Origin: Clostridia bacterium
Lineage (GTDB): Bacteria > Bacillota > Clostridia > Oscillospirales > Oscillospiraceae
Reading direction: 5' to 3'
Assembly: GCA_021153265.1 (NCBI GenBank)
Contig: JAGKTU010000021.1
Location: 1-28,852, forward strand
DNA length: 28,852 nucleotides
Numbering within the stretch: the stretch's first letter is position 1; each line of letters begins with the position of its first letter. Shown here in pieces: positions 5,926 to 15,230 of the stretch. The notes under the pieces were generated by a model. It was not told where the DNA came from. It did not search any database and saw only the letters and a list, made by a program, of their open reading frames with translations. The translations under genes were made by a program, and so were the position numbers.

Positions 5926-8900
5926 ATGAACAAGCGATTTTTTGCGATCGTTTTATGTCTGACGCTGTTGCTGTCCAATCTTGCGCCTGCGGCTTATGCC
6001 ACCGGCGAAGATTCTGCAGCTCAGACAACTTCGATTGCCACTGAAACGGATACTTTGCCGTCGGAACAGGCTGTGGAGCCTGCGGCTGAGGAAGGCGTGT
6101 CTCAACCGGAGGAAACCGCTTCCGAACCGGCTTCTGAACCTGCCGAGGATGCGCCGGCTCCCAATGCTGAGCCTGCCTGTTCCTGCGGAAACGAGGCCAA
6201 GCCCGTCATCGAGCACGCCGACAACTGTGACCGCAAGGCTTACTATAAGGCCGAGTGCGACAAAGCTGCCGGAGATCTCCATGCCAATTGGACGGCCTAC
6301 TCTGCCGACGGTCAAAACTTCATTCTGACCTATTTAAGCTGGACCAACCAGACCAAGCTCGCAGAACTGACCGCTCTGCTGAACAGCGATCTGTCCGGCG
6401 AGGATTCTGTAACCGTGGAGGATACCACTGTCAGTGTTTCCGGCATTCCGCAGGGCGGTTCTCTGAGCGTTACTGTCCCCAACGAGGATGCTGCCGCTGC
6501 CGTGGAAAGCTTTATCGCCGAGCAGGGCAAGAGCGAGGATACCGGGCTGTTCATCTGGGACATCTCCGTTCAGGATCTGGCAAATGCTGACTGGCAGCCC
6601 ACGGAGTCTGTCCGCGTGGAGCTGGAGATTCCCGATGTGAAGCTGCACAAGTATGACACCGTGTATGTTGTCCACGTGGATGACAACGGAAACGTCAGCA
6701 CCATCGATGCCGAAGTCACCGGCACCAACAGCATCGCCTTTGAGACCGATGGTTTCTCCACGTTTGCTGCCTTTACCGTGGATTTCGCCTTTGGCGGCGC
6801 AGAGTTCTCCATCCCCGGTGAGACCAGCATTAAGCTGTCCGAGGTCTTCGAGCAACTCAAGATGCCCCTGTATGTCGAGGACGTGGCAAGTGTTGATTTC
6901 ACCAACACCGAGCTGGTCACCGTCACCAAGGACGGCGATGACTGGCTGCTGACCTCTCTGGTGGAATTCCACACCGAGGAGAAGCTGACTGTCACCATGA
7001 AAAACGGTGATGCCTACGAAATTGACGTGACGGATGATACTTATGTCACCATCTCCTACAACAACAGCGGCAACCTGGACGGCGGTACGCTGGGTGTTGT
7101 AGAATGGTATTTGGACGACAGCAGTTCCGGCGGTGCTGCTTACTCTACGAAAACCGGATATAACTATGCTCCCGGCTGGACGGAAGACTACGACATTTAC
7201 ATCGATGGCACCAATGCTACCAATAAGAACTTCGAAATCGTTCTGCAGCGACACGCCAATGCTTCCGGCAAAACCCTGTACGTGGACCTGCATACCGTTT
7301 GGATCAAGGGTGGTGCCAATCTGACCTTCCGTCTGGGCGCAAGTATCACCAAAGATAACACCGAAAAAATCGTCGTTCGGCAGGTTCGTGGTCACCAAAA
7401 CGACAAATATGGTGATCCCTGGTGGTTCGCCGAGATGTTCTGGGTCGAGGACGGCTCTTTGAATCTGTCGGTTCCCTATACCGCCGTGGACAAGGGAGGC
7501 GATGGAGGCAATGTTCACGAGGGTGTCCAGATGGTCTTCGACTGGGATCAGCAATACTATCAAACGCAGTTCAATGCGGATAACAAGCCCAAGACCCTGA
7601 TATCCCTAAGAAATAAGGCCACCTCTTTTAAGGCAAACCAGTGCGTGTTCCAGAATTTCGGTTATACCGGAGGCGGTAATACGGCCGTGGAAGGCGCAGA
7701 AGCTGTCATCGTTTGCCGTTCTTCCAATCTGACCGAATTCACCATGACGTCCTGTGAGTTCAAAAACACCAACAAGTCCGGCGGCAACGGTTCCGCCATT
7801 TACCTCATGAACCATGTTGAAAACAACAGTACAGCATATACCGAGGTCCACAGCTTTAACCTTACCAACTGTTCCTTTACAAACTGTTCCGCAGGCAGCC
7901 GGGGCGGCGCGATCAGCATCCAAAGCTACGTCCACAAGGGCTCCATCACCGGCTGTACCTTTACAGGCTGTACCGCCGGCAGCTATGGCGGTGCCATGGA
8001 ATTGAGCGGCAATCTTGGCGGTTTTTCAATTAGCAACACCACATTCACTAACTGCACCTCTACGCAGCGCGGCGGTGGTGTTGCGGTTCTGTCTAGTCAG
8101 GTCTCAAACAGACCGCGCTGGACCCGGTCCAACGCCATCACCTTCTCCGGCTGTAGGTTCACCAACTGTGATGCCAAAGAGAATCACGGCGGCGGTATCG
8201 GTGTACAGGCACAAATTCATACCCTAACGGTGTCGGACTGCGATTTTGAAGATTGTGATACCGGAGTCAATGGCGGCGGCATCTCCATCGACGGTGCGGA
8301 TCTGCCGACCACTTTCAAGGATAAATCCGTGACCAATTACCCTGACTGGTGCGCCGGTATTACCATCACCGGAGAGGATGCATGCACCACCTGCGCCACC
8401 AACGGCTACGCCGTCGGCACCGTGATTGGCGGAAACAAAAACTGGGGAACCACGGCAAGCCCCAATCACAAGAGCTGGATCAACACGGTGAATATCACCG
8501 GCGGCTGCACCTTTACCAATTGCTCCGCCACCGGCACGCTCTCCGCGGACGGGAAATCCATCAGCGGCGGCAACGGCGGCTCCATTGAGTTCGCTGATGG
8601 CTGCTACATCACGGAAAGCGCAACCATCGATGGCATCACCATCGATGGCTCCAAGAGTCAGGGCGAAGGTCATGCGATTTTCTGGTCCTCCTGCTATGTC
8701 GAGCAGATGAATCTAACCGGTTCCACCATCCAGAACTGCACTTACACCAATATCAACAGCCCCGGTCCCGGCGGCACCGTTAAGGTCACCGGTAATAGCT
8801 GCCTGACACTGAGCGTAAGCGGATGTACGTTCCTGAATAACGAAACCCACTCCAACGGCGGTGGTCTGTACTGGAATGCAGCCAAGATCATCGACGGAAA

Positions 8901-11900
8901 GAATCCCGAAGCAACAGTCTATAACTGCACTTTCGATGGTAATACTGCGCTGAATTACGGCGGCGGTATCTACGTCGAGTCCAAGATCTCCATCAGCAAG
9001 TGCAATATCAAATACAACACCGCCTACATGGGCGGCGGCATCGCACAGCAGGTCTACAACAACAAAGGGGCCCGCATGCTGGATGAAAGCGGTGCCACGG
9101 ACCTGACGCTGGACCCCCAGACCTGGGTCCACCACAACACCGCAAACCTGGGTGGCGGTATCTCCATCCGTGCTAACGCAACCGAGTCCATCGAAAACGG
9201 AAAGCCTATCGCATACACCGTCCGATTTGAGCTGAACGGCGCTGCCGTTTATCAGAACCAAGCTTTGAAGGTTGATACTGATACTGAGAATAAAACTGGC
9301 CACGGCGGCGGTATCTACTTCATCGCGGAATCTTATCCAGATAGTCCCGACAATCAGGCTGAGGTGGATAAGTACACCAAGGTCATCCTGATCAATCAGG
9401 GTACCGGCACTGCTGCCGCAGTTTACGACAACACCGCGGCAGTCAACGGCGGCGGCATCTACATGAAGAGTAGCGAAAACACCGAGCTGCGTGTTCAGGG
9501 CGGCTACATTTCCTCTAACACCGCCAACAACGGCGGCGGCATCTACATGACCGGTAAAAACGCCACCTGTTACGTGGAAGGCGGTATCATCGGCGGCGAA
9601 GGAAACGACTCCAATGGTAAGCCTCTGGCCAACCTGGCCAACAAAGCTGCCGACGGCTCCGGCGGCAACGGCGGCGGCATTGCCATCTCCGGCGGTTCTA
9701 CCATTGAAATGAATTTGCTTGAGGGACAGACCACCGGCGGTACCATTTCCTATAATAAGGCAGAAAATGACGGCGGCGGTATTTATCTGGACGCAAGGGG
9801 AGATAATAATATTCCCAATAAGATCACCATCAACGAAGGTAGTGTTATTCACAATTCTGCCGGCAACAACGGTGGCGGTATCTCCATGAAGTATCGCTCC
9901 CAAGCTACTCTGAACGGCGGTGAGGTCTCTCACAACACTGCTGCAGTCAGCGGCGGCGGTCTGGACGTATACCACTATTCCGATCTTACCGTATCCGGCG
10001 GCACCATCGAGGATAACACCGCAACCAGCGGCAGCGGCGGCGGCATTTTTGCTCAATTCTATGGCAAGATCGAAGTCAAGGACGGCAGTACCATCAAGGG
10101 CAACCACGCAGCCAAGGGTAAAGGCGGCGGTGTCTACGGCAGGCTGTACAACATTTACATCACCGGTGGTGAAATCACAGAGAATAACGCAGAGAGCGGC
10201 GGCGGCGTGTACATTGACTCTGCTCCAGCCGAAGGTTACGAGACCACCATCACCGGCGGTGACATTTACAAAAACAAAGTAACCAACCGTGGCGGTGGCA
10301 TTTTCAACCGCGGCAGCACCAAGTTTACGGTCAGCGGCGGTAACATTTACGAAAATGAAGCCTACAACGGCGGCGGTATTTACGGCGATAATGCCGGTCT
10401 CATCAAGATCTCCTCCGGTAGTATTCGCAATAATACTGCCTCCTATCGCGGCGGCGGTATCTATCTGCTTGGTGCTTCCATCACCATCGAAGGCGGCTCT
10501 GTCTACGAAAACAAGGGTCCCGGTTCCGGCGGCGGCATCTGTGTCATGACCAATGGTGAAACCGCTTCCCACGTAACCATGTCCGGCGGTGATATTTACA
10601 AGAATTCTGCCAGCAACGGTTGGGGCGGCGGCATCTATATGTGGGGCACAGGCTCCTCTGTTACCCTTTCCGGTGGTAACATCTACGAGAACACTGCAAG
10701 CGGATGCGGCGGCGGCATCAATGCCGAGTACTCCTCCGCAGTTACGGTTTCCGGCGGTAACATCTACAAAAATCAGGCTGGTTTGTACGGCGGCGGTCTC
10801 CATATTTACACTTCCGCTACCGCGACCGTCCAGGGTGGTTCCATTCACGAAAATAGCGCAGCACAGGGCGGCGGCGGTATCGCACTGATCAGCAGCGCCA
10901 GCGCAGAGTTCAAGGCATCCACAGTAAACGGCAAGACGACTGTTGGTACCATCATGAAGAATACCGCAGCCAAGGGTGGCGGTGTGTATGTGATCGACGG
11001 AGCTGACCTGAAGGTTACTGACGGTTTCATTATTACGAACTACGCCAAGGGTACACCCGAAAGCTTGAAGACCGCTTATCTGCAGGAAGAGAATCTGCGC
11101 GGTGTGGGCGGCGGCATCTACATCGCCGACGGTGCATCTGACAGCAATCTCTCTACCTTCACTCTGGAAGGCACCAATATTGCCATTTACGGCAACGAGG
11201 CTGACTTCGGCGCGGACGATGTCTTTGCCAACGCAAATAACACCAAGCTGACGGTTCCCAGCGTCAACGATATGACTCTGACCGGATATAACCTGCCTGT
11301 TGTTGGCTGGTTTGAGGATTATCCCCTCAACGATCCCGAGTACAATACCCGACTGGGTGGCAGTCTTACCGCCAGAAGCAGCAACGTCCGCTACAGAGGC
11401 TCCGAGGTCTCCCAGAGACACGAGGTTCTGTTCGACAAGGACAAGGCAGTTTCCGCACAGCTGGCTAACCAGGAAGATTACTACGTCTGTATGACCCTGG
11501 GTATTGCAGGCGCTCTTCCCGATGCCGTGGTGATCGACTTCGCTCTGCCTGTAAACATCAATATTCTGAAGAACGAAACCATCGACACCAGTCTGGTCAA
11601 TGGTGTATACGTTTCTGCTCTGAATCCCAATCTTCCCGCGTTCGAGGAGAATACCACACATGTCATCGGAACGGAAGCCACCGGCAAGTATGGCACGATC
11701 AACGTCAACTCCAGCGACAAGACCCTCACCTATACACCCAAGAACATCAGTCTGGACGGTGTGGATCAGTTCTCCTATGCGGTTCAATATCAGGCGACCG
11801 TTAAAGATGAGAATAATCATGACGTAACCAAGACATACTTCTTCTATTCCCACGTGAGCGTGATCCCCGCGGCGAACATCTACTACGAGGACAGCTTCCT

Positions 11901-13665
11901 GACTGTTGCGAACTCCACCGCAACCAGCGGCGACTTCGGCAAGTGGTCCATCGTCAACGATCAGGATCAGGTCATCGAAGAAGACGACCGTCCTGCCGCT
12001 CCCAATCAGCAGCAGGATCGTCCCGGCGTGGATAATGCGCTCGCATCCATCGATGCCAACAATGTCTATGGCTACGATGAAGCTTACAAGAACTTCACCA
12101 AGTACAGTCTGGGTTCTGCCAGAAAGGTCAGCGTGGATGCAACGACTGGTACAGCAACGGCTGCGCCTACTGCCTCCTTCTCCTTCACCGGCACGGGCTT
12201 CGATGTAGTCGCTCTGACCAACAGTGATTCCGGCGCCATCTGGGTGCAGGTTGCGAAGGGCAACACCGTTGTCAAGAGCTATCTGGTCAACACCTACTAT
12301 GGCTACACCTGCAACCTGTATAACGTGACCTATACCCTCAAGAACGGCAACTGGCGTCTGACAGAAAGCACGCTGGCTCCCGCGGGCGCAGTGGAGAAGA
12401 AGGCTGAAAAGCCTGCCGATGCCAAGAATGGCGACACCTCCACCGGCGTCGAGTATATCTGGGTAGTCGATCCTGGTGCAACCGACAGTCTGTATCAGGT
12501 GCCTGTCATCAAGGTTACCGGCCTGGAGCATGATACTTACAGGGTCATTATTAAGGCTGCTTACTTAGCCAGCATGGATATGGATCTGAAGGATAGTGAT
12601 TTCAAGGAAGTGGGTGGTAAGAAGGTTTCCACAGGCTCCTACACCATCTGGCTGGATGCCATCCGGATTTACGATCCCATCGATACCAATAGCACCACTC
12701 AGGATTCCACCATCGCCAAGGATGCTTACGAGCAGGACAGCGAGGCAAATCCTGTTCTGATCACCGTCAAGGATGAGCTGATCAAGAAGGATACCTTCGA
12801 TCAGTCCGGAAACGGCAACGGTATTATCTATGTCGACGGCAAGAGCGCAAATGTTACCATCGCCGATTACAAGGATCAGGGTCCCAACAACGAGACCTAT
12901 TTGAAGCCCAATAACGGCATCGCATTCACATTGAAGGCCACCACCACCGAGAAGCCTCTGGCAGTGCATGTGGGCGCCAAGCTGGCTAAGGGCACCACCG
13001 CTGACCTGTATCTGGGTACTACCAAGCTGCAGACGATCCAGACTGCGACCAATATGTTCTACAATCTGGAGGGCCTGACCTGGACCGGCAGCGCAGGCAA
13101 TTGGAGCACGACAGTGGTTCTGAGCTGCAAGAGCGCGGATACCAACGCGATCCTCTCCCTGACCGATCTGAAGATCACTTCCAAGGAAGCGGTGGTCGCG
13201 GCATCCGAGCTGGATGATGAAGCGCAGTCTGGCAGCAGCCGGAAGACGGTCTGCCTGGTGGTGGATGAGGAAACCGCCGAGACCGGTATTCGTGTTCTGA
13301 ACAGCCTGCTCTCCGCTGGCAGCGGCAACAACACCACTGAGGGCGATAACACCACCACCGGCGGTGACAACACTACCGGCGGCGACAACACTACCGGCGG
13401 CGATAACACTACCGGCGGCGACAACACTACCGGCGGCGATAACACTACCGAGGGCGATAAGACTGAGGACGAAACCACTCAGCCCACCACCAAGCCCTCT
13501 ACCGGTGGCAACAACAAGCCCAGCACAGGCGGAAGCAACAAGCCTGCGCAGGACAGTACCAACGCCAAGACCGGCGACAATATGATGCTGTTCGTGATGC
13601 TGATGCTGTTCAGTCTGATGGGCATCGGCGCAGCAGTGATTCTTCGCAAGAAGGAAGAAATCTGA
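5926..13665 (+). CDS. Giant cell-wall-anchored right-handed beta-helix surface protein (Pmp-like repeats)
   Basis: This 2579-residue protein has a signal peptide (residues 1-25, ending AYA), an acidic Pro/Glu-rich stretch (about 30-83), and a CxCx9Hx3C motif (Cys85, Cys87, His97, Cys101). Then come non-repeated domains to about 560. From about 560 to 1775 runs a long beta-helix built of FTNC/FTGC-type and GGGI-type turns (about 27 GGG turns), resembling chlamydial polymorphic membrane protein repeats. Further beta domains follow, then a GDNTTG repeat spacer (2473-2509) and a sorting signal NAKTGD (2546-2551) with a membrane segment and RKKEEI tail. It should be attached to the cell wall by a sortase and act in adhesion or glycan binding; the ligand cannot be predicted. 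The peptide gene at 13683 follows after 17 bases, so they probably share a transcript. Confidence 0.88.
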   Translation: MNKRFFAIVLCLTLLLSNLAPAAYATGEDSAAQTTSIATETDTLPSEQAVEPAAEEGVSQPEETASEPASEPAEDAPAPNAEPACSCGNEAKPVIEHADNCDRKAYYKAECDKAAGDLHANWTAYSADGQNFILTYLSWTNQTKLAELTALLNSDLSGEDSVTVEDTTVSVSGIPQGGSLSVTVPNEDAAAAVESFIAEQGKSEDTGLFIWDISVQDLANADWQPTESVRVELEIPDVKLHKYDTVYVVHVDDNGNVSTIDAEVTGTNSIAFETDGFSTFAAFTVDFAFGGAEFSIPGETSIKLSEVFEQLKMPLYVEDVASVDFTNTELVTVTKDGDDWLLTSLVEFHTEEKLTVTMKNGDAYEIDVTDDTYVTISYNNSGNLDGGTLGVVEWYLDDSSSGGAAYSTKTGYNYAPGWTEDYDIYIDGTNATNKNFEIVLQRHANASGKTLYVDLHTVWIKGGANLTFRLGASITKDNTEKIVVRQVRGHQNDKYGDPWWFAEMFWVEDGSLNLSVPYTAVDKGGDGGNVHEGVQMVFDWDQQYYQTQFNADNKPKTLISLRNKATSFKANQCVFQNFGYTGGGNTAVEGAEAVIVCRSSNLTEFTMTSCEFKNTNKSGGNGSAIYLMNHVENNSTAYTEVHSFNLTNCSFTNCSAGSRGGAISIQSYVHKGSITGCTFTGCTAGSYGGAMELSGNLGGFSISNTTFTNCTSTQRGGGVAVLSSQVSNRPRWTRSNAITFSGCRFTNCDAKENHGGGIGVQAQIHTLTVSDCDFEDCDTGVNGGGISIDGADLPTTFKDKSVTNYPDWCAGITITGEDACTTCATNGYAVGTVIGGNKNWGTTASPNHKSWINTVNITGGCTFTNCSATGTLSADGKSISGGNGGSIEFADGCYITESATIDGITIDGSKSQGEGHAIFWSSCYVEQMNLTGSTIQNCTYTNINSPGPGGTVKVTGNSCLTLSVSGCTFLNNETHSNGGGLYWNAAKIIDGKNPEATVYNCTFDGNTALNYGGGIYVESKISISKCNIKYNTAYMGGGIAQQVYNNKGARMLDESGATDLTLDPQTWVHHNTANLGGGISIRANATESIENGKPIAYTVRFELNGAAVYQNQALKVDTDTENKTGHGGGIYFIAESYPDSPDNQAEVDKYTKVILINQGTGTAAAVYDNTAAVNGGGIYMKSSENTELRVQGGYISSNTANNGGGIYMTGKNATCYVEGGIIGGEGNDSNGKPLANLANKAADGSGGNGGGIAISGGSTIEMNLLEGQTTGGTISYNKAENDGGGIYLDARGDNNIPNKITINEGSVIHNSAGNNGGGISMKYRSQATLNGGEVSHNTAAVSGGGLDVYHYSDLTVSGGTIEDNTATSGSGGGIFAQFYGKIEVKDGSTIKGNHAAKGKGGGVYGRLYNIYITGGEITENNAESGGGVYIDSAPAEGYETTITGGDIYKNKVTNRGGGIFNRGSTKFTVSGGNIYENEAYNGGGIYGDNAGLIKISSGSIRNNTASYRGGGIYLLGASITIEGGSVYENKGPGSGGGICVMTNGETASHVTMSGGDIYKNSASNGWGGGIYMWGTGSSVTLSGGNIYENTASGCGGGINAEYSSAVTVSGGNIYKNQAGLYGGGLHIYTSATATVQGGSIHENSAAQGGGGIALISSASAEFKASTVNGKTTVGTIMKNTAAKGGGVYVIDGADLKVTDGFIITNYAKGTPESLKTAYLQEENLRGVGGGIYIADGASDSNLSTFTLEGTNIAIYGNEADFGADDVFANANNTKLTVPSVNDMTLTGYNLPVVGWFEDYPLNDPEYNTRLGGSLTARSSNVRYRGSEVSQRHEVLFDKDKAVSAQLANQEDYYVCMTLGIAGALPDAVVIDFALPVNINILKNETIDTSLVNGVYVSALNPNLPAFEENTTHVIGTEATGKYGTINVNSSDKTLTYTPKNISLDGVDQFSYAVQYQATVKDENNHDVTKTYFFYSHVSVIPAANIYYEDSFLTVANSTATSGDFGKWSIVNDQDQVIEEDDRPAAPNQQQDRPGVDNALASIDANNVYGYDEAYKNFTKYSLGSARKVSVDATTGTATAAPTASFSFTGTGFDVVALTNSDSGAIWVQVAKGNTVVKSYLVNTYYGYTCNLYNVTYTLKNGNWRLTESTLAPAGAVEKKAEKPADAKNGDTSTGVEYIWVVDPGATDSLYQVPVIKVTGLEHDTYRVIIKAAYLASMDMDLKDSDFKEVGGKKVSTGSYTIWLDAIRIYDPIDTNSTTQDSTIAKDAYEQDSEANPVLITVKDELIKKDTFDQSGNGNGIIYVDGKSANVTIADYKDQGPNNETYLKPNNGIAFTLKATTTEKPLAVHVGAKLAKGTTADLYLGTTKLQTIQTATNMFYNLEGLTWTGSAGNWSTTVVLSCKSADTNAILSLTDLKITSKEAVVAASELDDEAQSGSSRKTVCLVVDEETAETGIRVLNSLLSAGSGNNTTEGDNTTTGGDNTTGGDNTTGGDNTTGGDNTTGGDNTTEGDKTEDETTQPTTKPSTGGNNKPSTGGSNKPAQDSTNAKTGDNMMLFVMLMLFSLMGIGAAVILRKKEEI
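13342..13452 (+). repeat. 18-base tandem repeat coding for the GDNTTG wall spacer
   Basis: Five 18-base units (consensus GGCGAYAACACTACCGGC) at 13363-13452 follow a related 21-base unit at 13342-13362. Units differ only at a few positions, mainly the GAC/GAT alternation. They encode a flexible Gly/Asp/Asn/Thr linker just before the wall anchor. The near-identity at DNA level suggests recent copy-number change. Confidence 0.9.
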
Positions 13666-13682
13666 GGAAAGGAGCGAAAATC

Positions 13683-13967
13683 ATGAAGAAACCCTACGGA
13701 AAACCAATAGTATCTTTTGAAAGTTTCGCCTTTTCCAGCAACATTGCCGGCGGCTGCGGCGACATCATCGGCATGCACACCCAAAAAACCAACTGTGCGG
13801 TGTATGGCACCTTCAGCTCTCCGGAAGGCGGCTGCGAGTTCATGGATAACGGCTATGCCATTTTCTACAGCGGCAACGGCGAGTGCATCCAGAACCCTCA
13901 GAAGGACAATCTGGGCGACCTGTGCTACCACGTCAGCACCGACGCCACCCGGATGTTCATGTCCTGA
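13683..13967 (+). CDS. Cysteine-containing 94-residue peptide, candidate RiPP precursor
   Basis: The start follows AAAGGAG and lies 17 bases after the surface-protein stop. The N-terminal part (KKPYGKPIVSFESFAFSSNIAGGCG) is of the short Y-x-KP...FE-F leader kind seen in many Clostridia peptides near radical SAM genes. It ends in a Gly-Gly pair (residues 23-24) directly before Cys25. The remainder is rich in Gly, Asn, Ser and aromatic residues, with five cysteines at 25, 38, 51, 68 and 81, three of the four intervals being exactly 13. No signal peptide or membrane segment is present. The next genes encode a radical SAM/SPASM enzyme and a PqqD-like protein, so I infer that this is their substrate. 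Alternatively it is an unrelated small protein. The gene itself is secure; the precursor role is a hypothesis. Confidence 0.75.
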   Translation: MKKPYGKPIVSFESFAFSSNIAGGCGDIIGMHTQKTNCAVYGTFSSPEGGCEFMDNGYAIFYSGNGECIQNPQKDNLGDLCYHVSTDATRMFMS

Positions 13968-13977
13968 CATCTACTCA

Positions 13978-14010
13978 AAAGTCCCCACCGGGAGGTGGGG
14001 ACTTTTTCTT
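13978..14010 (+). terminator. Terminator after the peptide gene
   Basis: An 11-base-pair stem (AAGTCCCCACC / GGTGGGGACTT) with a GGGA loop is followed by a T-run. It separates the surface-protein/peptide transcript from the radical SAM gene. Confidence 0.92.
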
Positions 14011-14022
14011 ATGGGAAAGTGG

Positions 14023-14051
14023 TTGCGCAGCGCCTGTTTTTCTGTTATAAT
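14023..14051 (+). promoter_or_regulatory. Promoter of the radical SAM-pqqD unit
   Basis: TTGCGC (14023-14028) and a perfect TATAAT (14046-14051) are 17 bases apart, immediately after the terminator. Confidence 0.8.
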
Positions 14052-14099
14052 GAAAAAAATGTGACTGTATTCTCAAAATATCCACTCGCGAGGTGTTCC

Positions 14100-15230
14100 A
14101 TGTCTAATTCGCAACCGAAGATTACGCCCCAAGGAGAGCCTTTGATCTCTGCTTATTTGCATAATCGTGCGAAAACCAGAGGTGTGCCGCTGGCAGGCAA
14201 TTTTGAGCTGACTGCCCGGTGTAATTTTAACTGCAAAATGTGCTATGTCCATCAGCAGCACTGTCCCGTAGAAAAGGAACTGTCGGCAGATCAATGGATC
14301 GCTATCGGCAGAGCCGCCCGGGAACGGGGTATGCTTTTCCTGCTGCTCACCGGCGGCGAGCCCTTCCTGCGGCCGGATTTTGCTGAAATTTACACAGAAT
14401 TGCGAAAACTGGGACTTCTGATCTCCATCAATACCAACGCTTCCCTGCTCACCGACGAGCTTCTGGAGGTTTTCAAGCAGTATCCGCCCGTGCGCATCAA
14501 CATTTCCCTCTATGGCGGCTGCAATGAGACTTACCGCAGCCTGTGCGGCAATGCGGCTTACGATCTGGTCACAAGGAATATCCTGAGGTTGAAGGATGCC
14601 GGGTTCGATGTGAAGATCAATTGCTCCGTGACGCCCTACAACGTCAGCGATGTACCTGCAATCTATGCTTTTGGCAAGGAGCACGGTCTGCCTGTGCAGG
14701 CTATGACCTATATGTACCCCCCGGTGCGCATCAATGACTGCAACTACGGCGATGCTCCGGCACGCTTTAGTGCCGAGGATGCCGCAAAATATCAGCTTCT
14801 CTGCCGGGAGCAATATCTGACACCGGAGCAACTTGCAGCCTCCGCCAGCGCTTTGCCCGAAGGCGAAAATGAATGTGTGGGCGAGTTGGGTGAACCCATC
14901 CGCTGCCGGGCCGGTCGGACGGCTTTCTGGCTGACTTGGGACGGTCGTATGCTCCCCTGCGGTATGTTCCCGAATGATGGCCACTCCGTTGTGGAAGCAG
15001 GCTTCGATGCCGCTTGGGAAGGCACTCGTCGGGACACCGCTGTCCTGCGGATGCCCCCGGAATGCACCAATTGTGAGAAGAAAAACCGGTGCGTAGCCTG
15101 TGCCGCCGCCTGCCTTGCGGAGACTGGCAGCACTGAGATCAAACCGGAATACATCTGTCGGATGACTCATCTTCTGGAGCATCTGACTGCAACGAAATAC
15201 TGCGAGGTAGCACATGAAACTGAATCCTGA
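14100..15230 (+). CDS. Radical SAM/SPASM peptide maturase
   Basis: The 376-residue enzyme has the radical SAM signature ARCNFNCKMCY (Cys41, Cys45, Cys48) that binds the SAM-reducing 4Fe-4S cluster. It also has the glycine-rich LLLTGGEPFLRPDF segment. A C-terminal SPASM domain shows Cys269, the WDGRMLPC motif ending at Cys287, and Cys322, 325, 331, 334, 338 and 353, enough for two auxiliary Fe-S clusters. SPASM enzymes modify peptides, for example by thioether or carbon-carbon bonds, or activate sulfatases; no sulfatase is nearby. The start at 14100 follows GAGGTG at a 4-base spacing; a longer frame crossing the promoter was rejected. It overlaps the PqqD-like gene by 17 bases, and the peptide gene just upstream is the likely substrate gene. 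The bond formed is unknown. Confidence 0.9.
   Translation: MSNSQPKITPQGEPLISAYLHNRAKTRGVPLAGNFELTARCNFNCKMCYVHQQHCPVEKELSADQWIAIGRAARERGMLFLLLTGGEPFLRPDFAEIYTELRKLGLLISINTNASLLTDELLEVFKQYPPVRINISLYGGCNETYRSLCGNAAYDLVTRNILRLKDAGFDVKINCSVTPYNVSDVPAIYAFGKEHGLPVQAMTYMYPPVRINDCNYGDAPARFSAEDAAKYQLLCREQYLTPEQLAASASALPEGENECVGELGEPIRCRAGRTAFWLTWDGRMLPCGMFPNDGHSVVEAGFDAAWEGTRRDTAVLRMPPECTNCEKKNRCVACAAACLAETGSTEIKPEYICRMTHLLEHLTATKYCEVAHETES

Noticed and set aside
9440..11130. GGCGGCGGCAT-type DNA repetition resembling an array of direct repeats
   Set aside because: The repetition follows the coding of Gly-Gly-Gly-Ile turns at protein level, with variable spacing; it is neither a CRISPR array nor a true DNA tandem repeat.
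8713..12531. Minus-strand open frame of 1272 codons inside the surface-protein gene
   Set aside because: It is the mirror of GC-rich repeat codons (Gly, Asn, Thr) on the plus strand, has low-complexity Val/Ala/Gly content, no ribosome site and no recognisable domain.
13995..14099. N-terminal extension of the radical SAM enzyme
   Set aside because: It begins inside the terminator and covers the TTGCGC/TATAAT promoter; the ATG at 14100 has a proper ribosome site.
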